Positions 61,624-64,000 of a stretch of DNA of 64,000 bases are shown here, one piece after another (within the stretch, counting starts at the first letter, position 1; every line of letters starts with the position of its first letter). Origin of the DNA: a virus. The notes beneath the pieces were generated by a model. That model had not been told where the DNA came from, did not search any database, and worked only from the letters and a program-made list of their open reading frames with translations. The DNA is taken from the IMG/VR virus record IMGVR_UViG_3300008267_000019, positions 1-64,000 of that record; one strand, 5' to 3'. A program made the translations under genes and the position numbers.

Positions 61624-62793
61624 TTATTTAATAGCCATTTGAGCTACTTTAGGATTTAACATTAATTTGCTAAACTTAGGTTTGTTACCATTAAGTAATT
61701 CTTTAATGACATAATATTTTAAGTCATCAGTAAATACCTTGGCATCAGTAGTAAGTTTTGTAAGTCTATCTATAACATCTTGAGAAATAGATTTAGTAGT
61801 TGCTTGAGTTAGGCAATAATTTATAACCCTAGTTGCAATAACACTAGATAAATCAGCTCTAAAATCATCATCTTCTCCTATTAAGTTCTTTAAAGACCCC
61901 ATTACATAGACTTCGTCCTTAGTCAAGATATCTTCAGGAGATAAGATTTTATCTAGTTTATTATTAATAAACATAGTAAACATAGAACTAAAATCATAGC
62001 CTACAGAACCTTCACCAATCATCTGAATCAGCGGCAACTCTTCCTCAAATTTTTCTATAGAACTAATAGAGTTAAAGAACGTAGTAATAGATCTTGGATT
62101 AACCTTTTGAGTTACTAACTCAGGATTCATCAACATGAAATTAATACAACGATTATCTATCTCTACTTCTTCTGCCCAACGAGCCCATACTTTCTCGTCA
62201 AACTTTAGATCTACAGAAATAAATCTAGTTTGTTGCGCAACGTCTAAGCTAGTAACATTATAGTCGCCATTGTCAGGATTAGTAGTTAATACAACATGCC
62301 AATTTTTAGGTAACTTCCAGGAAATATATTCTTGCCTATCACAAATTTCCATTACTGCTTGCATAAATCTATGATCAGCACGAGTAAAATCGTCTAGGAT
62401 TAATATACCACCTTCGCCTTTACCTTCGATCCATTCTGGCGCAGCATGAGACATCCTTTTACCTACTACTCTATAACCTTTAGCACTTGCTGTTTCAATT
62501 TCTTGCTCAGTAATCCATAGAGTTTTACCTTCTGAATTTTTAACTTGAAACTCTTTAATAGGAAAGCCGATTAAGTCACCCAATTCTTCTAGTTGAGAAA
62601 GATTTAACTTAACTACATTTAAGTTTAACTCTTTACCTAACTGCAAAATACTAGAAGTTTTACCAAGACCAGCATCACCAGAGATATTTACAGTCACAGG
62701 AACTTTTCCTTGGTTTTGAATAAATTGATTGTTTTTAACAATATGCTTCATGAAGCTTTTTAATTCATCTACATTTAATTGTATTTGATTCAT
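61624..62793 (-). CDS. MoxR-type AAA+ ATPase
   Basis: A 389-residue AAA+ ATPase of the MoxR/AAA_5 group. It shows Walker A GDAGLGKTS at 39-47, Walker B LILDDF at 131-136, sensor-1 TTN at 170-172 and the following QQTRFISVDL. The C-terminal about 170 residues are helical. MoxR ATPases act as chaperones for assembling or activating metalloproteins and usually pair with a VWA protein, which here is encoded 12 bp upstream. In bacteria the closest analogy is RavA-ViaA or CoxD-CoxE. In a phage it might remodel a host complex or assist replication. Confidence 0.85.
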   Translation of the reverse strand: MNQIQLNVDELKSFMKHIVKNNQFIQNQGKVPVTVNISGDAGLGKTSSILQLGKELNLNVVKLNLSQLEELGDLIGFPIKEFQVKNSEGKTLWITEQEIETASAKGYRVVGKRMSHAAPEWIEGKGEGGILILDDFTRADHRFMQAVMEICDRQEYISWKLPKNWHVVLTTNPDNGDYNVTSLDVAQQTRFISVDLKFDEKVWARWAEEVEIDNRCINFMLMNPELVTQKVNPRSITTFFNSISSIEKFEEELPLIQMIGEGSVGYDFSSMFTMFINNKLDKILSPEDILTKDEVYVMGSLKNLIGEDDDFRADLSSVIATRVINYCLTQATTKSISQDVIDRLTKLTTDAKVFTDDLKYYVIKELLNGNKPKFSKLMLNPKVAQMAIK

Positions 62794-62805
62794 AGTTTTA
62801 ATTTT

Positions 62806-63984
62806 TTAAAGTTCTAATTTTATTACTTTGCCAGGAAGGCTGTTATTTAATTCTGATTTTTCTGATAATACCCAAAGAATATCTTTATTAGGCTTTAGAC
62901 TAGTGTCACATTCACCGTCAGTAAAATAGATTAAGCTAGTATATTCTTTGTGTTGCATATAATATTCTAACACAGGGTCAAAACTAGTTCCACCACGGCC
63001 AGAGACTTTTAACTCAAACTTGCCTTTATAATCTTCTATACTATTAATTTTAGTGTCACATTGTATAATAGTAATATCTACTCCTGCTTTATGTAAATGA
63101 TAAATCTCATTCATAAATTCTTTTAATTCATCATTACTTACTGAACCAGAAGTGTCGATACCTAATAGCATCTTTTGGCGCATTTTAATCTTCAGACCTG
63201 GATTGTCAGAGTATCTTTTGTTATCTTTTCTACGAAGTTTTTTAGTAAATATTTTAGTGCTTACACCAGTATACCTTCTAATATATCCTCGCCAATCAAA
63301 CTTAGGTTTTAAGATTTCTTCGATAATTATCAATCCCTCTATTTCTCCAGGAACATGGCCGCGTTTTTTAAGAGTCTCTTCTTTAGCATCAGACATTAGT
63401 TTTTGAACTTGTCGCTCAATTAACTTTTGCTCAGCTTCAGATAAATCTTCAAACTCTTCCCAAGTGCTATGATCAGGTAAATTGCCATTATCTAGATCAT
63501 CTAAAAGCTTATCCATGTTCTCATTACCAGAAGTTCCAGTTTTATCTTTTTGATCTTTAAAATCTCTTAGCTTATCATAATAATATCTACAGCCTGCTTT
63601 GCGATCTAATTTTAGATCTTCATAGTTATCTATATCAATGCCGCCTTCGGGAAGATATTCTTTATTGATATATTGATTAATCTCCATATCCATAGCTACG
63701 TTAGCAAGTTTACGATCAGAGAATTTAAAGAATATACCTAGATGATTAAAAGCAATATGAAGCAGCTCATGTTTTAATAAACCTAATTTGTGATCATCAG
63801 ATAAACTATCCCAAAACTCAGGATTAATAGCAAGTTGATAGTTAATACTATTTTTACTAACACCCGCAGTAGGAAGATTATTACGCCAGACTTTATTTAG
63901 TTTAATCAAAAAGAGCCCGTAATAGGGCTCCTTAAGTATTAAATCCTTGCTGATTTTACTCAGCGATTCAACTTTATCTCTCAT
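62806..63984 (-). CDS. VWA-domain protein with metallopeptidase-like N-terminus (DUF2201 type)
   Basis: A 392-residue protein paired with the MoxR-type ATPase. N-terminally it has KHELLHIAFNH with His 72, Glu 73 and His 76 (a HExxH site; His 81 could be a further ligand), as in the putative metallopeptidase DUF2201_N. The middle is acidic and helical (about 140-200). The C-terminal VWA domain has the metal-ion site GIDTSGSVS, then GRGGTSF and FTDGECD. Its start lies 17 bases from the window edge, so upstream genes of the operon are not visible. A hairpin in the first codons may be accidental. Confidence 0.83.
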   Translation of the reverse strand: MRDKVESLSKISKDLILKEPYYGLFLIKLNKVWRNNLPTAGVSKNSINYQLAINPEFWDSLSDDHKLGLLKHELLHIAFNHLGIFFKFSDRKLANVAMDMEINQYINKEYLPEGGIDIDNYEDLKLDRKAGCRYYYDKLRDFKDQKDKTGTSGNENMDKLLDDLDNGNLPDHSTWEEFEDLSEAEQKLIERQVQKLMSDAKEETLKKRGHVPGEIEGLIIIEEILKPKFDWRGYIRRYTGVSTKIFTKKLRRKDNKRYSDNPGLKIKMRQKMLLGIDTSGSVSNDELKEFMNEIYHLHKAGVDITIIQCDTKINSIEDYKGKFELKVSGRGGTSFDPVLEYYMQHKEYTSLIYFTDGECDTSLKPNKDILWVLSEKSELNNSLPGKVIKLEL

Positions 63985-64000
63985 AATTTCTACATACTAT

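Noticed and set aside
63913-63930. GAGCCC/GGGCTC hairpin near the start of the VWA gene
   Set aside because: It lies inside coding sequence (codons about 19-24) with no U-tract in the transcribed direction. A translational effect is possible but cannot be supported.
1-64000. tRNA genes, CRISPR arrays, insertion sequences, integrase or attachment sites
   Set aside because: None were seen when reading the gaps and coding order. All gaps are under about 100 bp and are accounted for by leaders, hairpins or promoter-like boxes.

Overview
The window looks like about 64 kb of a larger, AT-rich, strictly lytic-looking phage genome of the crAss-like type (order Crassvirales) infecting a member of the Bacteroidota. 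The case rests on gene content and order: TerL, portal, scaffold-like protein, crAss-type major capsid protein, head-tail ring proteins, fibers, lysis genes, ring / IHF-like / small protein / ring / very large muzzle (tail stabilization) protein, then five or six giant virion cargo proteins, one of which carries the MGSDFDVDK active-site motif of the crAss-like virion RNA polymerase. Start codons follow A-rich leaders (for example AAAAACAACAAATG) rather than Shine-Dalgarno sites, as in Bacteroidota. Large frames are intact with the standard code. I saw no tRNA, integrase, transposase or CRISPR array, and no gene-free stretch longer than about 95 bp.

Layout. (1) 1-10952, plus strand: packaging and head genes (tail end of an unidentified gene, TerL, portal, scaffold, MCP, three further head or neck proteins), ended by a strong terminator at 10965. 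(2) 11046-17474, plus: fiber and appendage cassette with cysteine-rich ends, collagen-like repeats, a beta-roll repeat fiber and a DUF1566 lectin-like protein. (3) 17474-20702, plus: lysis cassette with a holin-like protein, two more small membrane proteins, a tandem-PAS membrane protein and a peptidoglycan-binding plus L,D-transpeptidase-like endolysin. (4) 20699-27806, plus: small genes, ring proteins, IHF-like protein and muzzle. (5) 27806-55884, plus: giant virion proteins, including one with an ADP-ribosyltransferase domain, one of 3018 residues with an embedded Nudix domain and an RNAP beta-like C-terminus, a stand-alone ferritin-like protein, the beta-prime-like RNAP half fused to a HExxH metallopeptidase domain, and a last protein with C-terminal membrane-active segments. 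(6) 55900-63984, minus strand, convergent with block 5 across a bidirectional terminator: MoxR-type AAA+ ATPase and VWA/metallopeptidase pair, a RusA-like nuclease, a PD-(D/E)XK exonuclease, an unusual uracil-DNA glycosylase, a MazG-like nucleotide pyrophosphohydrolase and small proteins.

How it fits together: the plus-strand genes build the virion and the lysis machinery. Their cargo proteins would be ejected with the DNA, where the RNAP starts early transcription and the ADP-ribosyltransferase and Nudix domains could modify host targets or NAD-derived groups. The minus-strand block serves DNA metabolism. Four TAnnTTTG boxes (Bacteroidota -7 element) lie in gaps at plus-strand block boundaries, suggesting that the host RNAP reads the structural genes.

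Most unusual points: the ADP-ribosyltransferase in a probable virion protein, the ferritin-like gene between the two RNAP halves, the membrane-anchored tandem-PAS protein between holin and endolysin, and TonB-box-like motifs in two cargo proteins.
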